Of a stretch of 51,747 nucleotides of DNA, positions 1 through 8,805 are shown in pieces (the stretch's first letter is position 1; each line of letters opens with the position of its first letter). Source of the stretch: Gemmatimonadaceae bacterium. GTDB lineage: Bacteria > Gemmatimonadota > Gemmatimonadetes > Gemmatimonadales > Gemmatimonadaceae. Under the pieces are notes generated by a model. That model had not been told where the DNA came from. It did no database searches and was given only the letters and a program-made list of their open reading frames with translations. The stretch is taken from positions 1-51,747 of the forward strand of contig JADYYN010000030.1 of NCBI GenBank assembly GCA_020853635.1, written 5' to 3'. The position numbers were made by a program, and so were the translations under genes.

Positions 1-1004
1 CTGCCCGGGCGCAACGTGGTGTCGACCCCGACCAACAGGACCGTCACCTCGAAGACCTTCGCGTCCGTGTGGGGCCGCTGCTCGCCGACGTTGGCGACCT
101 GCACGACCTTGCCCGTGAGCTTCTTCGTCGGGTCGGAGTCCAGCGAAATGGCGACCGGCTGCCCCACCGAGACCTTCTTGATGTCGATCTCGTTCACGTA
201 CGTGATCGATTCCATCTTGGTCAGGTCGGGCAACGTGGCCACCGTGGGGTCCCACGCACCGATCTGCGAGCCCACCGCGCGCTTCTTGCCGTTCCATTCC
301 TTCTGATAGATGACCATGCCGGGAGCGGGCGCGCGGATGGTGAACTCGCCCATCACCTTCTGCACGATCTCGAGTTGGTTCTTCTGCCTCTGCATGTCGG
401 CGCCCACCTCGCGCATCTTCGCCTGCGCCTGCTCCACCTTGGTCTTGTAGTCGATCTTCGCCTGCGCGAGTGCGCGTTCGGCCTTCTCGAGATCGATCTC
501 GGCCTGGCGCTTCACCGTGGGCGCTTCGTAGACGGCCTGCTCCTTGGCGAGACGTTTCTCCTCGAGGGCCAACTCCATGCCGCGGATCTCCTCGCGCGAC
601 TTGGAGAGGTTCAACGTGGAGTCGAGCATCGCCTGTTCGTTCACCGCTTCGGCCTTCTGCACGGCGAGCGTCGTCTCCTGGAGTCGCTGCGCGAGCGAGG
701 AGCGGTCGAGTTCGGCGACGAGATCGCCCGCCTTCACCACCGTGCCCTCGGGGATGAGCGAGGCGATCTTCACTTGGAACGCGCCGGCCCGTTGCATCTC
801 GGCGGGCCCCTGGATCTGCACGGCCGAACTCGCGCGCAGTTCACCGGCCGTTGTGACGGTGACGACGAACGGTGTCTTTTTTGCGACCGCGACGAGGGCG
901 GCGCTGGCATCGTCGGTGGGGCGCGCGAGTACCCAGGCGGCAGGCACACCGAAGACGAGGACGGCCAGGACCACGAAGGTCCGGCGACTGAACGACAGGG
1001 CCAT
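1..1004 (-). CDS. HlyD/RND-type periplasmic adaptor subunit (C-terminus outside window)
   Basis: The reverse strand reads as an open frame from ATG at 1004 to the window edge, giving about 334 residues without a stop. The N-terminus has one hydrophobic anchor (FVVLAVLVFGVPAAWVLA). A lipoyl-like segment follows (about residues 45-100), then a long Glu/Lys/Gln/Ala-rich coiled-coil hairpin (about 105-215), a second lipoyl half with APAPGMVIY, and the start of a beta-barrel domain. This is the order of membrane-fusion proteins that link an inner-membrane ABC or RND pump to an outer-membrane channel. The partner pump would lie beyond the left edge, so the substrate is unknown. No Shine-Dalgarno sequence is obvious before the ATG. 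The family is clear; the substrate is not. Confidence 0.85.
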   Translation of the reverse strand, partial: MALSFSRRTFVVLAVLVFGVPAAWVLARPTDDASAALVAVAKKTPFVVTVTTAGELRASSAVQIQGPAEMQRAGAFQVKIASLIPEGTVVKAGDLVAELDRSSLAQRLQETTLAVQKAEAVNEQAMLDSTLNLSKSREEIRGMELALEEKRLAKEQAVYEAPTVKRQAEIDLEKAERALAQAKIDYKTKVEQAQAKMREVGADMQRQKNQLEIVQKVMGEFTIRAPAPGMVIYQKEWNGKKRAVGSQIGAWDPTVATLPDLTKMESITYVNEIDIKKVSVGQPVAISLDSDPTKKLTGKVVQVANVGEQRPHTDAKVFEVTVLLVGVDTTLRPG

Positions 1005-1178
1005 ACGGAGTCTCGCCGAGGGTGGGGATCGGACGCGATGGCACCCCTGCGGGGCACCGGCACGAGGAATAAGACACCACAACCCGTGAATAGGTTGCGC
1101 CGCCGATACCCTACGTCCGGGTACACGGCGGCGCATCACCTCTCATCAACTCCTAATCAAGCCCTCATCAAGCGAGGG

Positions 1179-3587
1179 TCAGGGCCACGGCAACGGCAGC
1201 ACGTCGAACCGCGACCGCTTGGTCGGGTCATCCTCGCCATCGAAGTAGCGCGCGATCTCACGCCGCGCTGAGGCCCGCAGTGCCCGGTCCGCCGGTGAAC
1301 CACCGGTCATCGCGGCGATGCGCTGGTCGAGCTGTTCCAAGTGCAGTTCAGCCACCTGCCGCACATCGGGCAGCGCGTCCTTGTCACCGGCCCGATCAAG
1401 TAACGTGTTCAGTACTACGCGCTGCACGGTCCGGCGCAGCGACTGCGTGTGCATGTCCCCGCTCACCGCCGCGCCCCAGGTGCGGTCCACGATCGTCTGG
1501 AGCACTTCGTCGAGCGTGGGCATCTGGGCGTCGCGGGCGCGGAACAGCACTACGCGCGCCAGTCGCTCGCGGTGCATGAGGTTCTCGATCACCTCGGTCG
1601 CGAGCCCACCGGCAAGCGAGATCTCGTCGAACGCCGTACCGGCGGCCGAGCCGATCCATGCCATCGAGGCATCGCCGCCCGGCGGAACGGGCGGGATCAT
1701 CGCCTGCACCCGCTCGGGCACCGCGAGATTCGCCGGCTCGAGCGCGTCGAGCGACATCGCCAGCGCACGGCGCTGCTGTGCGGCGGGGATCATCGTGGTG
1801 GGCGTCTGTCCGTCCCCACGCATCGCATAGCGGAAGTCCATCCCGCCGATGTTCTTGGTGAGGCCTTCGAGCGAGTAGCGATGGTGCAGGTACACATGCG
1901 CGAAGCGCATGTTGAGCAGATACATCGGTTCACCGGTCTTGATCGCGCGTTCGTCGAACTTCTCGATCGCGAGCTTGCGCACCGCACTCGTGCGTTCGAC
2001 CGCATCGAACATCGTCTTGCCTTCGACCCAGCGCGTCACTTCCGGGATCGACCCGTCCGCACCCGCATGCTGGTCCGCGACGAAGCGCAGCCCGCGCGTG
2101 AGGCCATCGTTCACGATCTTCGCGAGCCCGGCCTCCTCGGCCTTGGCGTCGGGATACCAGGTGTAGCCGTAGCGCACCGCGAGCGAGTCCCACCCGCCGG
2201 CGTGCGGGCGATACGCCTTGGAGAGGTCGAGCTGGCCGCGCGCATCCACCGAGATGAGCGGGAACGGATAGTCCATCACCGAGGCACGGTCCTGCGCGTG
2301 CGAGATGTAGTTGTGCGAGAAACCGATGGTGTGGCCGATCTCGTGCGCCACATGCTGACGTCGCCGCGCCATCGCGAACTCCTCGGCGGTGACGTTCAGG
2401 CCGTTGGCACCGGCGGCGGGCAGCAGGCCCGCGTAGATGTTGTAGTCCACGAGCGAGCGCCACGCATCCATGCGCACCACGGTGCGAACGATCTCACCCG
2501 TACGCGGGTCGGAGAACGACGGACCAACCGACGGGCCGGGGCCGCTGCGATGGACCCAATAGATGAGGTTGTAGCGCGCGTCCATCGGATCCACGCCAGC
2601 CGGCAGTTCCTTCACCTGGAACGCGTTCTTCCAGCCGGCGCCTTCGAAGACCTTGTTCCACCAGTTGCCACCCTCTAGGAACGCCTTGCGGTACGGCTCC
2701 GGGATGCCGGGGTCGAGATAGTAGACGATCGGGTTGGTCGGCTCGGTGAGCACGCCGCGCTGATAGGCGGCCGGGTCCTTGGGGATGAGCCGCCAGCGGT
2801 TCGCGTAGCCGTCGCGATACGTGCCATCGAAGCCCTGCGAGAGATCGAGGAACGAGGTGCCGAAGAGCCCCGAGCGCGCATCGCCCTTCCGCGGGCGGAA
2901 GCCCTGAGCGGACGGCAGCGCCACCAGCGAGTGATGTACCTCGAACACCGGTGCTGCCGCGTCGGCCGCGATGCGACGCAGCGCCGGGCCAGGATTGTCC
3001 ACCGCGTACGTGAGCACCATGTGGATCTCGGTGTTCATCGGGAACGCCTTGGTACGCGCCGCATCCGCCCAGCTGCGGTTCGCATCCACGCGCCCGTTTC
3101 CACCCTGGCCGCGTCTCAGGCTCTCGGCGATGCCGTACGTGTCGGACATGAAGAGCGAGGTCGCGTCGACGGTGGTGACCCCGTTCGCGTCGCTCTCGAT
3201 CGGGAACGATGCGACGACAGCGTCCGGGAAGCCCTCTTCGGCCGCGATGCGACTGGCATCGGTGCCACGCAGCGACCGTGCGTTCTGATTGTCACGCATC
3301 ATGAGGATCCGCTTGCCGCGGCGTTCCAGCCGCACCACCGCGCTCCCGCCGGTCTGCCCGCGGTCGAGTCCGAGCCCGGGACTGCCGGCACCGGTCGCGA
3401 GGACGCTCTGGTGCATGAAATCGGTATTGAGGCGCGCGGCCGGGATCTCCAAGAGCACCTTGTTGCGGTCGGCATCGACGCGCACGCCGATGAACGGGGC
3501 CTCTTGCGCACGCAGCGTCGGCGCGACGGCCGCCGAGCCGAGGAGGACGAGCGTCGCGGCGGATCGGATGGATCGGGACACAGACAT
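1179..3587 (-). CDS. secreted zinc-dependent metalloprotease (DUF5117/DUF4953-type)
   Basis: This 802-residue protein begins with a signal peptide (arginines, then LVLLGSAAVAP, cleavage near RAQ). Around residues 412-422 it carries HEIGHTIGFSH, the HExxHxxGxxH zinc motif of metzincins, followed about 20 residues later by a Met-turn-like SVMDYP. The long N-terminal beta-rich region and the C-terminal helical region fit the large bacterial proteases annotated DUF5117/DUF4953. It probably acts in the periplasm or outside the cell on proteins; no substrate can be read from the sequence. It stands alone, with 174 nt to the next gene on the same strand. The start is the only ATG that places the signal peptide at the N-terminus. 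Confidence 0.85.
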   Translation of the reverse strand: MSVSRSIRSAATLVLLGSAAVAPTLRAQEAPFIGVRVDADRNKVLLEIPAARLNTDFMHQSVLATGAGSPGLGLDRGQTGGSAVVRLERRGKRILMMRDNQNARSLRGTDASRIAAEEGFPDAVVASFPIESDANGVTTVDATSLFMSDTYGIAESLRRGQGGNGRVDANRSWADAARTKAFPMNTEIHMVLTYAVDNPGPALRRIAADAAAPVFEVHHSLVALPSAQGFRPRKGDARSGLFGTSFLDLSQGFDGTYRDGYANRWRLIPKDPAAYQRGVLTEPTNPIVYYLDPGIPEPYRKAFLEGGNWWNKVFEGAGWKNAFQVKELPAGVDPMDARYNLIYWVHRSGPGPSVGPSFSDPRTGEIVRTVVRMDAWRSLVDYNIYAGLLPAAGANGLNVTAEEFAMARRRQHVAHEIGHTIGFSHNYISHAQDRASVMDYPFPLISVDARGQLDLSKAYRPHAGGWDSLAVRYGYTWYPDAKAEEAGLAKIVNDGLTRGLRFVADQHAGADGSIPEVTRWVEGKTMFDAVERTSAVRKLAIEKFDERAIKTGEPMYLLNMRFAHVYLHHRYSLEGLTKNIGGMDFRYAMRGDGQTPTTMIPAAQQRRALAMSLDALEPANLAVPERVQAMIPPVPPGGDASMAWIGSAAGTAFDEISLAGGLATEVIENLMHRERLARVVLFRARDAQMPTLDEVLQTIVDRTWGAAVSGDMHTQSLRRTVQRVVLNTLLDRAGDKDALPDVRQVAELHLEQLDQRIAAMTGGSPADRALRASARREIARYFDGEDDPTKRSRFDVLPLPWP

Positions 3588-3724
3588 CGAGGGACTGGGC
3601 TGAAGTGGGGCGCTGTCACCAGGGAGCGCGCGGCACCGGGCCGTAGGCCGTGTCTACAACGTGCCGAAGTGGAACGCGCGGCGCCAGCGCGGCGCTGAGG
3701 AACACGGGTCGGCTGGGGCGGAAA

Positions 3725-3766
3725 CACAACGGCCCGGCAGCGATTGCTCGCCGCCGGGCCGTTGTG
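3725..3766. terminator. 14-bp perfect hairpin after the pseudopilin operon
   Basis: Arms 3725-3738 (CACAACGGCCCGGC) and 3753-3766 are perfectly complementary around a 14-nt loop. It lies 15 nt beyond the stop of the last pseudopilin gene and before the metalloprotease start. The following run is only weakly U-rich on the minus strand (GTTTCC), so it may be a weak intrinsic terminator or a 3'-end stabiliser. Confidence 0.6.
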
Positions 3767-3780
3767 CCTCCGGGTACCCG

Positions 3781-5604
3781 TCAGGGTGCCGGAATCAGGA
3801 GCGACCAGAAGGTATCGATGTCGAAGTTGGTCGGTTCGACCTCGTAGTAGTGCCCGCGGATGAAGTGCCCCGTCGTGGGGAAGTACGGCGGCGGATTCTG
3901 TCCGGCGCAAGCGTCGTACTGGTAGCGCTTGATGTAGCCGCGACCGTTGGTCTGACCCACCGGACCACGCGTGTTCTGGATGATGCCGCCCGTGAGGTAG
4001 AGACAGCCGCGGGCGTTGTTCGCACCGGAGCAGTCCTCGACGTTCTGCGGGTCCTGGTCGTGGTTCTCAGCGCGGAACTGGTCGAGCGCGAGCACCACAC
4101 CGTGGAAGAACTCGTCACCGCTGCGCGGTGCCCACGTGCGGTACGTGAGCGACGTTGTCCCACGCTGCGGCGAATTGAGCAGATTGTCCGCCACGACGAT
4201 GTCGGTTCCGCTGAACAGCCCGAGGATGTCTCGCGTGGGCGAGTTGCAGGGGACGTTGCCACCGGGGTTGGTGACGTAGGTCAGGTTGTCGACGAGGATG
4301 ATGTCGTTCGTCGCGGCGAGCGTGATGTTGCCACGCAGCTTGCCGCTCACCGCCACCTTGCCGGTGACGTGGATGACGCCCTTGAAGTTCGGATTCAGCG
4401 CGCGGGTGACGGGCCAGAGGTACGACGCCTCGTCCGGACGCAGCGTGCTCACGCGAGAATCGACGACTCCGGTCCACGCGACCCACGTGCCGAGCGAGTC
4501 GGTCGCGAGGAAGCGCCCGGCCGGCGAGGTCCAGTCGTTGAGGATGTTCGACCCGCCGAGGTAGCAGGTGCGGTTGGTGCCGTTGTTCACCGCCCATGTG
4601 GCGCGGTCCTGCGACGTGCCCGTCTGGTGACGGCGGAACGTGCGGAACGTGCTGTGCGAACCCGTGCCGCTGGCGCTGATGTGTCCGCAGTTCCAGGAGC
4701 GGGTCAGACCGTTGGAGCCGAAGTTGCCAGTGGTATCCGCCGTCACGTACCACGCGTTGGTGTTGGTCGTGATACGGTAGATCTTCATGAAGCCTTCGTC
4801 GGCGTCGGTCGAGTCGCCGTCGGCATTCAGGTCGAGCGCGACGAACTCGATACGCATCGTCGCCTGTCCCTCACCACCCGCAGTGGAACTCGTGAAGTTC
4901 GTGCCGCCGGCGGTCGCCTGCGCGAGAAGCTTGGTCAGCTCCTGCGTCTCCGGGAACGGGATCTCAGGCGCGTTCTCCTGGAAGCCCGCGTTATAGTTGC
5001 CGCGGGCACGATTCACGATCGTCTGTGACGTCTTGAGCAGGCCCCAGAACGTCGCACCGGGTGCCACGTTCTGCAGCTCGATCTCGTCGTTGGAATGCAC
5101 CGGCCCGAACAACACGTCGTTCGCACCGAACACGATGTTGCCTTCGATATCCGTGAAGTAGGCATACTTGGCGAAGCTCTCCTGCAGCACTTCGAGTCGC
5201 CGCACCACGCGATTGCCCGTGCCGTCCTCCACCACCGTCACGACGCTGCCGAAGATGCCGTACTGACCGGACGTGATGCCCGACGGCCCGACGTACGTCC
5301 ACCGCGTGACACCGGGGATCGCGGTGCCCGCTGCGTCCGTGACCGACACGCCGTTCTCGTAGACCACGTACCCGGAGTCCGGGTACAGGGAGTCGTTGGC
5401 ATTCATCGCCGAGCGCGCCTGCTCCAGACCCGCATCGGCCACGCTCTCGAGGATGCTGAGGCGGCTGTGATACGTGCTCACCAACGACGTGTTGAGCGAG
5501 AGGAACGTCGCGCCCGACGCGATCGCGGCCACGGCCAGCGCGACCATGAGCACCACGATCAGCGCGATACCTCGACGATTCTTCATGCGGGGTCGGGACG
5601 ACAT
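3781..5604 (-). CDS. large PilX-like pseudopilin with long extracellular domain
   Basis: The product is 607 residues from ATG 5604, chosen because GGAG sits about 7 nt upstream; an ATG at 5586 is possible and an upstream in-frame start would overlap the previous gene. A short basic leader ending in RRG is followed by the hydrophobic helix IALIVVLMVALAVAAIASGA. This is the PilX/GspK-like prepilin arrangement, although the conserved Glu5 of major pilins is not evident. The rest is a beta-rich domain with FGPVHSNDEIELQN, a motif I associate with large PilX-like/DUF4900 proteins. It is last in a four-gene pseudopilin operon, 14 nt after the preceding gene. It is probably a tip or minor component of a type IV pilus or type II secretion pseudopilus. 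Specific function is unknown. Confidence 0.7.
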   Translation of the reverse strand: MSSRPRMKNRRGIALIVVLMVALAVAAIASGATFLSLNTSLVSTYHSRLSILESVADAGLEQARSAMNANDSLYPDSGYVVYENGVSVTDAAGTAIPGVTRWTYVGPSGITSGQYGIFGSVVTVVEDGTGNRVVRRLEVLQESFAKYAYFTDIEGNIVFGANDVLFGPVHSNDEIELQNVAPGATFWGLLKTSQTIVNRARGNYNAGFQENAPEIPFPETQELTKLLAQATAGGTNFTSSTAGGEGQATMRIEFVALDLNADGDSTDADEGFMKIYRITTNTNAWYVTADTTGNFGSNGLTRSWNCGHISASGTGSHSTFRTFRRHQTGTSQDRATWAVNNGTNRTCYLGGSNILNDWTSPAGRFLATDSLGTWVAWTGVVDSRVSTLRPDEASYLWPVTRALNPNFKGVIHVTGKVAVSGKLRGNITLAATNDIILVDNLTYVTNPGGNVPCNSPTRDILGLFSGTDIVVADNLLNSPQRGTTSLTYRTWAPRSGDEFFHGVVLALDQFRAENHDQDPQNVEDCSGANNARGCLYLTGGIIQNTRGPVGQTNGRGYIKRYQYDACAGQNPPPYFPTTGHFIRGHYYEVEPTNFDIDTFWSLLIPAP

Positions 5605-5618
5605 CAGCACTCCAGGGT

Positions 5619-6788
5619 TCACGGGATCACGATATCCGCAGTCTCGCGCAGACCCGACAACGTCGGGGTGCAATCCTGCGCAGCGACCGCATAGCGGTAC
5701 GTCTCACCGGGCACGAGCCCGAAGTCATCGTACACGTACAGGGTATCACCGGCCGGGATGGTGACCAGCGGATCACCCCAGTCCGTGCTCGGCGACATGC
5801 GCCGCCAGATCACATAGCGCTCGACGTCGCGCTCACCGGTGGCTTCGTCGACCGACCGCACGAAGCCCACACGCACGCGCCGGCTGCTGTCCGGCTCGAT
5901 GTTGGCCACCCCGAGCGGTGTCGCCGAGAAGATCGGCGCATCACCGCAGGTCTTCTGGTTCGCCAGCCCGGCGTTCGGCATCCGGATGAGGCGCGACAAC
6001 GTGCGGAACCGCTCTTCCGCCCCGGTCTTCCCGTTGGACACCGAGAAGGTGACGCGCACCGCGCGCACACTGTCGATGAGCGCCAAGGCGCCGGTGTCCG
6101 CGATGGAGAGATGCACCGGCACCGTGTGACGGATCGGCAGCTGGGCCGCCGTGAGCTGATTCATGGACTGAATGCCGCCGGCGGTCGAGCTGACGCGGAA
6201 GTACCGGAAGAACGGCGTCGAATCCACCCGGGCGATGTTGGTCGACACGATCTCCGGCGCGAGGTTGTTCACGCGGCGCCAGAGAATCCAATCGTCCGTA
6301 CGCGTGGTGCTCGTGTCGCGCGCGAAGTAGAAGCTGATGGTCTCCGACGGCGAGTTCGTCGCGCCGACGCGGTAGTTCGTGTCCGGATACTGGATCGCCG
6401 TGTGCGGCAGCGTGATCTTCGACGTCGTCCGCAACGCTGCGACGGCCGAGTCCGGCGCATCCGGGTTGTAATAGACCGCCTCCACATCGCCGGCCGTGTT
6501 GGTCCAGTAGTTCGCGTTGAACACGATCACACTGTCCGCGATATAGATCAGCTGCGGCTGCATGTCCGGCGCACCGGCGCCCGACGTGCGGAGGTCCTTT
6601 TCCATCTCGTTGAGCGCGAATCGGCCGTTCTGGTACATGGCCACGCGCTCGGAACCGAGCGAGAAACTCCGGCTCTCCGACCGCAGCAACAACACTGCGC
6701 CGGCGACGACGAACGAGAAGATGACGAGGGACATCATCATCTCGATGAGTGTGAGGCCGCGACGCGGCCGCAAACGAAGTTGGGTCAT
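5619..6788 (-). CDS. PilW/PulJ-like prepilin-type protein
   Basis: This 389-residue protein starts with a prepilin cleavage site: a basic leader, then RRG|LTLIEMMMSLVIFSF, with Glu5 of the mature helix present. This is the class III signal cut and N-methylated by PilD-type peptidases. The remainder looks like a minor pseudopilin, with a beta-rich region and a C-terminal fibronectin-like stretch (about residues 280-389, VYDDFGLVPGETYRYAVAAQD). The start codon overlaps the previous gene's stop by 4 nt (6785-6788), indicating translational coupling. It probably primes or caps a pilus or pseudopilus. PilW versus PulJ cannot be settled here. Confidence 0.75.
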   Translation of the reverse strand: MTQLRLRPRRGLTLIEMMMSLVIFSFVVAGAVLLLRSESRSFSLGSERVAMYQNGRFALNEMEKDLRTSGAGAPDMQPQLIYIADSVIVFNANYWTNTAGDVEAVYYNPDAPDSAVAALRTTSKITLPHTAIQYPDTNYRVGATNSPSETISFYFARDTSTTRTDDWILWRRVNNLAPEIVSTNIARVDSTPFFRYFRVSSTAGGIQSMNQLTAAQLPIRHTVPVHLSIADTGALALIDSVRAVRVTFSVSNGKTGAEERFRTLSRLIRMPNAGLANQKTCGDAPIFSATPLGVANIEPDSSRRVRVGFVRSVDEATGERDVERYVIWRRMSPSTDWGDPLVTIPAGDTLYVYDDFGLVPGETYRYAVAAQDCTPTLSGLRETADIVIP

Positions 6789-7159
6789 GGGGCTGCCACC
6801 GCGACTGTTCGGGAGATCGGGGCCGAGAGCCCCGGGCCGTTCACCGTCACCGTCACCTTCTTGTAGTCCTGCCCTGCCGTCGTGGTCCGCTCGATCCGTG
6901 TCACTCGCGTGAACCCCGGGAGCGAGGGGAACGTGGATTCGGTGCCTTCGTAGAGACTATCGAGCGCCGCGTACACCGGATTCGTGCGGATCTCGTCCGT
7001 GCGATCGGTCGCCATCTGGATCGCTGCCTGTTCACGCTCAGCGATGGTACTCACGTGCACGGCGCGGCCCGTCATCGTGACCAGCGTGAGCATCACGATG
7101 AGCAGGATGGCCATCGCCATCACGATCTCGATCAGGGTGAATCCGTCGCGATTCTTCAT
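6785..7159 (-). CDS. PilV/GspI-like prepilin-type protein
   Basis: The 124-residue product has a short leader MKNRDG|FTLIEIVMAMAILLIVMLT, a canonical type III prepilin signal with Glu5. The short globular part resembles small minor pilins (PilV or GspI). Its ATG shares one nucleotide with the preceding gene's stop (7159) and its stop overlaps the next start (6785-6788), so the pilin genes are tightly coupled. It would be embedded in the inner membrane before assembly into the fibre tip. No pilus ATPase, platform or secretin gene is in this window. Confidence 0.75.
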   Translation of the reverse strand: MKNRDGFTLIEIVMAMAILLIVMLTLVTMTGRAVHVSTIAEREQAAIQMATDRTDEIRTNPVYAALDSLYEGTESTFPSLPGFTRVTRIERTTTAGQDYKKVTVTVNGPGLSAPISRTVAVAAP

Positions 7160-7761
7160 CAGAAGACCTTTTGCCAGCCGTCAGAACGGTATCGGTGCCA
7201 GGAGGTCCGGCCCGTCGCCCGCTCCACCACCACGGCCCGAGCATCCTCGGGCGTGTTGCTGTTCGCCGAGGCACGAAGGGAGGTTATGTAGAAACCACCC
7301 GCCTCGCTCGCCGAACCGTCACGATGAAACACCACCGCCTTCAGACCGCCGATCGTGCGCGTGAACGTCACGTTCGCTGCGCCCATCGGCAGGTTCGGCG
7401 CCGTCGTCTTGCCGAAGACCACACCCTCGCCCAACTGCACCGACCGCTCGTGCTCGTTGGCGTCGATGGTGTTGTCGTTGTCGCGGTCCTCATGGATGCG
7501 AAGGCGGTTCTGATCCTCCGCGAAGCGCACGATGATGTTGTGCTGCTGCGTCACGGCCTGTCGCTGCGCCGTGAGCATCGTGGTGCCCATCACCTGGGCC
7601 GCGCTGTTCACGCGGAACCGGGCGACATCGATGCGGGGCGCCGCGAACGCGACGAGCAGCCCGAAGATCACCATCACCGTCAACAGTTCGACGATGGTGA
7701 AGCCCGGTCGCGAGGGGCGTCGCTGGGTGCGCTGTGCCAAATGGTTGTCCGTGTTGAGCAT
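7159..7761 (-). CDS. GspH/FimT-type pseudopilin
   Basis: The product is 200 residues from ATG 7761, preceded by GGAG about 10 nt upstream. A further-upstream in-frame start would add a 52-residue hydrophilic tail absent from the family, so it was not used. A 20-residue basic leader precedes PG|FTIVELLTVMVIFGLLVA, a prepilin site with Glu5. The remainder has the GspH/FimT pattern (AQVMGTTMLTAQRQAVTQQ, later VVFHRDGSASEAGGFYI). This is the first gene of the pseudopilin operon. Upstream lie the inverted repeats listed separately, which may be its operator. Confidence 0.8.
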   Translation of the reverse strand: MLNTDNHLAQRTQRRPSRPGFTIVELLTVMVIFGLLVAFAAPRIDVARFRVNSAAQVMGTTMLTAQRQAVTQQHNIIVRFAEDQNRLRIHEDRDNDNTIDANEHERSVQLGEGVVFGKTTAPNLPMGAANVTFTRTIGGLKAVVFHRDGSASEAGGFYITSLRASANSNTPEDARAVVVERATGRTSWHRYRSDGWQKVF

Positions 7762-7788
7762 GCCTGCGGTACTCCGAGGTAGAGACGC

Positions 7789-7846
7789 CACTATGTCATC
7801 GCGGCAACACGAGCGCATCGGGTGGTCGTCACATAGTGCGACGACC
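7789..7846. promoter_or_regulatory. inverted repeats upstream of the pseudopilin operon
   Basis: CACTATGT (7789-7796) recurs in inverted orientation as ACATAGTG (7831-7838). The second copy sits inside a dyad GGTCGTC (7824-7830)/GACGACC (7840-7846). The pair lies 28-85 nt upstream of the first pilin ATG at 7761, where an operator would be expected. No regulator can be named. The rest of 7762-8052 holds nothing else I can support. Confidence 0.35.
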
Positions 7847-8052
7847 GCGGCGATCCCCTCGCGTGCTCCACTGTAGGGTGCGCCGTGCGCCCGCTTCGGC
7901 GCTGTGCCGGCGGTCACACCCCGCTAGTACTCTATAGTTGGGCCGCGCGGGCGTCGAGTATGGGCGGCGGCCAGTGGCGTCACAACCCCGTCCCTGTCGA
8001 CCTTGGCCGTCGCCCGTCGCTGTGGCGCGCGCGCAACAGCGGTTCCTCCGCG

Positions 8053-8754
8053 CTACTTGAGCTGCTTCATCGCCTCGGCGTCCGAGCGCGACGCGAGCAG
8101 TTGGGTCACGAAGCGCTGGCCCTCGCCGATCCGCTCCACCTCCACTGCAACGGACTCCAGCGACCGTTCCATCGCACGGATCCGCTCCGACAGCTCCGGC
8201 GGGAGCGCGGCCGCTGCCGGCGCCGCACTGCGGTTCCAGATCCGGCGCGCATATGCGATCACGATCGGGAACGCGAGCAATGCCGAGAACGCGATGCCCA
8301 TGGCGAACAGCTCATCACTGTGATCGTTCACCCGAGGGAAGTCGCCCGGCGCCTGATTCGTCGGCACGGCCCCCGGCCGTCCAGCCGCGACCACGAGCTT
8401 GGACTCCACCTCGGCCAGGTCGATCGAGGTCTTCGCGATCCGCTGGTCGATGCCCGCCAGTCGCTGCTCGAGTCCGGTCTGGTCGACACCGCTCTGCGCC
8501 TGTTGGTACTCCCGACGCACATCGGCGCGCTGTTCCTCGAGGTCGCCAAGCTGTGAGCGCAGCACCGTGCGCTGTGCGAGAAGCCCGTCGTAGGTCCGTC
8601 GTGCCTCGAGCGGGTTGAAAGCCTGCGGAGTGGCGGGCTGGATGGCGTCGGGCGTTCCGGCCGCACCGCCCTGTTCAACGGCTGCGATGGTGACGCGTGA
8701 GGCAGGCACTGGCGGCATGGGTCGCGACTGGAGGGGGAACGCACGGACGGACAC
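8053..8754 (-). CDS. coiled-coil membrane protein of unknown function
   Basis: I do not recognise this family. The 233-residue frame opens with GTG at 8754; an ATG at 8718 (residue 13) is an equally plausible start and neither has a clear ribosome binding site. Residues about 50-120 form a Glu/Arg/Gln-rich predicted coiled coil (LEEQRADVRREYQQAQSGVD). A Pro/Gly linker and one transmembrane helix (MGIAFSALLAFPIVIAYAR, near 150-168) follow, then a second amphipathic helical region with alternating Glu and Arg. Both long segments could mediate oligomerisation. It lies between the pseudopilin operon and the TonB receptor, on the same strand, but is separated from each and has no obvious functional link. 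Confidence 0.6.
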   Translation of the reverse strand: MSVRAFPLQSRPMPPVPASRVTIAAVEQGGAAGTPDAIQPATPQAFNPLEARRTYDGLLAQRTVLRSQLGDLEEQRADVRREYQQAQSGVDQTGLEQRLAGIDQRIAKTSIDLAEVESKLVVAAGRPGAVPTNQAPGDFPRVNDHSDELFAMGIAFSALLAFPIVIAYARRIWNRSAAPAAAALPPELSERIRAMERSLESVAVEVERIGEGQRFVTQLLASRSDAEAMKQLK

Positions 8755-8805
8755 TGACGGTACGTCCCGGGCTCGCCGCAGGTTTCTCCCGCAGCGAACC
8801 CTGTC

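Noticed and set aside
69-1271. 400-codon plus-strand frame at the left edge
   Set aside because: It runs antisense to the HlyD-type adaptor and has no recognisable domain.
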